Part shown: one piece after another, positions 61,779 through 64,000 of the stretch
Position numbering within the stretch: the first letter of the stretch is position 1
Layout: every line of letters starts with the position of its first letter
Assembly: GCF_910592395.1 (NCBI RefSeq)
Contig: NC_088309.1
Coordinates: 10,976,501-11,040,500, forward strand
DNA from: Lineus longissimus
Taxonomy: Eukaryota; Nemertea; Pilidiophora; Heteronemertea; Lineidae
Direction: 5' to 3'
DNA: 64,000 nucleotides
Translations under genes and position numbers: made by a program
Notes under the pieces: model-generated
The model's input: the letters and a program-made list of their open reading frames with translations, nothing else
Databases searched by the model: none
Told to the model about the DNA's origin: nothing

Positions 61779-62852
61779 TAATATGTAAAGTCAAGGACTT
61801 AGTGAGCCCCCCTTTAGGTCGGGGGAGCTCCCCCGAACCCCCCTACGAGCATATGTGTTAAGTGCAAGCTCTAACAACTACAGCTGTTACAATGGGGGGA
61901 CACCCCCCCAAACCCCCCTCCGTCGACATAGGTTTTTACCAGTGCGTTGGGGGGGAAGCTCCCCCCAAACCCCCCCGGTGGACAGTCAACTAGCCCTTCT
62001 GTGTCATACTGCTGGAGGGGGGGGTGCGATGGGACCATCCATATAGTTCCTTCCGACACATTTTTGTTTCGGTAATGTAATACATTGTGATTGTCCTTAT
62101 TCACGGGAATCGGGCGTTTCCAGTGATATACGACACAAATAGGTTGTCCTCATGCATTCACTTTGGAAACGCATTTTAAAATAGATGTTACGTCCTGTTA
62201 ATCGGGCACGTCATCATCGCGTACATTTGGGAAAAACTCCCTAACGAGACCGGAGCAGACGGCTGAAAGTAGTTTAATTATTGGCCGCTAGGGCGCAGAA
62301 TGTCGCTCACCCGAATTTTTCACGCAACTTTTGCTAAATAGAGCTAGTTCTAGTTTGTAATTCATTTTGATACTTCAGATTTGGGCAGAAGACCAATATA
62401 ACTTAGTCGTCAGTGTGGTTTTAAGCTGGAAAAACGTATTTGTTTTTCTTAAAGTGCCTTTTTTGGACGGGTGTGTGCGATTGTTTTGTTTTTATGTCAC
62501 GTGACCTCCATCATGTCGACACAAAATTGAAATAAACCACCCTTTTCTGTCATTATTTAGGACGGATATTTCTCTAATAAAAATATTAATATAATTGGCC
62601 AATTTCTTAGGCATATGATGTAGCGAATTCCCATGAAGATTTAAATTAATTTAAATTAATTTCAACAAATGGGATAGCAACCACCACCGGAAGATCGCGG
62701 AGAAATCGGTAAACTCAACGGAGTTAATTCAGAAAAATACCAAAAAAAATTGTTTGTAGGATATACAATATTTACTCTCTTTATTTCTCATCAAATCAGT
62801 ATATACTCCCACACACACGTGTATCTTAAGAGCCCCTCCTAAAGGGGGGCTT
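61779..62852. repeat. Tandem 1.08-kb unit B
   Basis: This is a direct repeat of unit A with a period of 1086 bp. By eye it is about 97 percent identical. Differences include a shorter poly-C run near 61970 and small indels. Both copies end in the same CCTAAAGGGGGGCTTA hairpin end. Confidence 0.85.
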
Positions 62853-64000
62853 ATCAAGATCATGATGATTGTAAAGATTCTAGGACAATTCCCTCTGCAA
62901 ATGGGTTAACTGATAAATGTACCAATGTTCAAGTTAAATTGCAATTAATCAATTAACATTCATCATAGAGCTGGATCAAATTAACAAAGTGCCTGGCCAA
63001 TTAGGTCTTAACAGACAAATTACTAGATCTAAGACCAAACACAAGCTATTTAGGGAAATTGGCGAGAATCTTAATGTGAAATGCCAGGTAAGATGCCAGG
63101 TGCGCCTCCCCTTCCCAAGATCCTGGATCCGCCCCTAATGAGAATATGACTCGAGTATTTTAAAATTAAAAAGAACATGAATGTAGTTATTACCAAAAAA
63201 ACTTCAGCTCCCCTGTTGGGCAATTTCTTCAAAGAATTTTCCTCAAATTCATTCCATAACAAAATTGTCCGCAATGTATTAAACTATTTTAAGGCACCAC
63301 CTTAGTCACAGAAGAAGAAAATGGGCAAGAAAAGATTAAGAGATAGGCTGAGTCTGAACCAGTTGAAGAGAATAATATTCTAAAAAAAAATTGTGTACTT
63401 TTTTACCTATTTATGCCATTTTTTGTACCTTTTTTTCTGGTACCTTTTTTTCCGGTACCTATATTTCCAGTACTTTTATTTCCTGTACTTTTATTTCCTC
63501 AGTACCTTTATTTCCGTACCTTTTTTTCCTGTACCTTTTTTACCATATACCGGCCATGTGACGTGTGTCGACTGAGTCGTGTGTCGTTCTCCATGATGGT
63601 GAGTCCATGTTCTCTATAGCCTTGTGACTTTGTCTTTGTGTCCGCAGGGCATACAGGGCTTGGGGTATTCATAGGGCCATCCAGGTATGTGGTCATGTGT
63701 CGCAGCCAGGAGATCGTCGCCTGCTTTGGCCCCGGCACTTGATCCATCTCCTCGGATCTCGCAGTGGCGAGATCCCAGCAGACGACATACCAAACTCTCC
63801 CAGTGACGAAATTTAAATTAAATTTAAATTGTAAGGAACGAAATCAGCGTCTCTATTCACAGGCACTTGTAAATAACAGCACCCCCCATTGACAAAATTA
63901 CACACGTAGGCTACCGGTATAAGAAAATTTTACCTACATGTAGGCCCTACTTCTCAGGTTTTACTAGCCACAAGGCCTACTTTGTCTTGTTCTGAAGTTA
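62853..64000. other. Right-hand repeat flank and window end
   Basis: Outside the right minisatellite arm (63383-63545) I see no confident gene. A minus-strand frame at 63547-63747 (starting MDQVPGPKQATISWL) is free of stops but matches no family I know. A phrase near 63096-63140 (CCTGGATCCGCCCCTAATGA) resembles ends of dispersed repeats. Confidence 0.4.

Larger units (their letters stand above)
60400..63545. mobile_element. Compound repeat with inverted minisatellite arms
   Basis: The left arm (about 60400-60575) is built of GGTACAGGAAATAAA-type units and ends with GGCATAAATAGGTAAAAAAG and TACACAAT. The right arm (about 63383-63545) is its inverse (TTGTGTAC, TTTTTTACCTATTTATGCC, then GGTACC/TTTCC units). 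Between them are two tandem 1.08-kb units (60693-62852) and unique DNA. The plan, repeated outer arms around a different core, resembles the foldback element at 2760-4836, but the sequences are unrelated. I found no clear target duplication. Confidence 0.65.

Noticed and set aside
61750-61785. Helitron 3' end at the hairpin closing the 1.08-kb unit
   Set aside because: A hairpin is present, but it is followed by CTTA rather than CTRR, and no TC start or AT insertion site is clear.
1-64000. CRISPR arrays, bacterial operons or prophage
   Set aside because: The direct repeats are minisatellites without regular unique spacers, and all genes have eukaryotic introns.

Overview
The window is animal nuclear DNA: intron-split genes with GT-AG boundaries, a nuclear tRNA, and a dense load of small mobile elements. 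The clearest taxonomic clue is a three-exon gene for a 115-residue mini-globin (41261-42419, minus strand). Its reading frame closely resembles the neural/body-wall mini-hemoglobin of the ribbon worm Cerebratulus lacteus, so a nemertean host is my best inference. The palindrome TACATGTA is also strikingly frequent, as in several marine invertebrate genomes.

Layout. 1-5559: a 1369-bp unit repeated in tandem, each copy carrying the 3' part of a THAP zinc-finger gene. A third, partial copy joins the intact 134-aa THAP gene and is split by a 2.1-kb foldback element with 6-bp target duplications. 5898-5970: tRNA-Arg(UCU). 8017-12567: a four-exon, 1143-aa C2H2 zinc-finger protein whose first intron is GC-AG. 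15325-18490 (minus): HAUS1, a subunit of the augmin complex, traced through eight exons. 20093-29231: a twelve-exon, 738-aa transmembrane receptor of the IL-17 receptor family with a cytoplasmic SEFIR domain.

35365-53159 (minus): a voltage-gated K+ channel of the Kv3/Shaw type in six exons, about 697 aa. The mini-hemoglobin gene lies on the same strand inside its 6.9-kb intron 2, with its own TATA box and non-coding first exon. 57300-59255 (minus): an ankyrin-repeat protein with a C-terminal SOCS box interrupted by a basic insert. 60.4-63.5 kb: a compound repeat in which inverted minisatellite arms enclose two tandem 1.08-kb units rich in G/C hairpins.

The protein genes do not form one pathway. 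The functional link I would look at is the O2-binding mini-globin nested in a neuronal-type K+ channel gene, since the nemertean mini-hemoglobin is known to be abundant in nerve tissue. Exon coordinates were derived by hand from reading frame and splice-site agreement, and no search was run.
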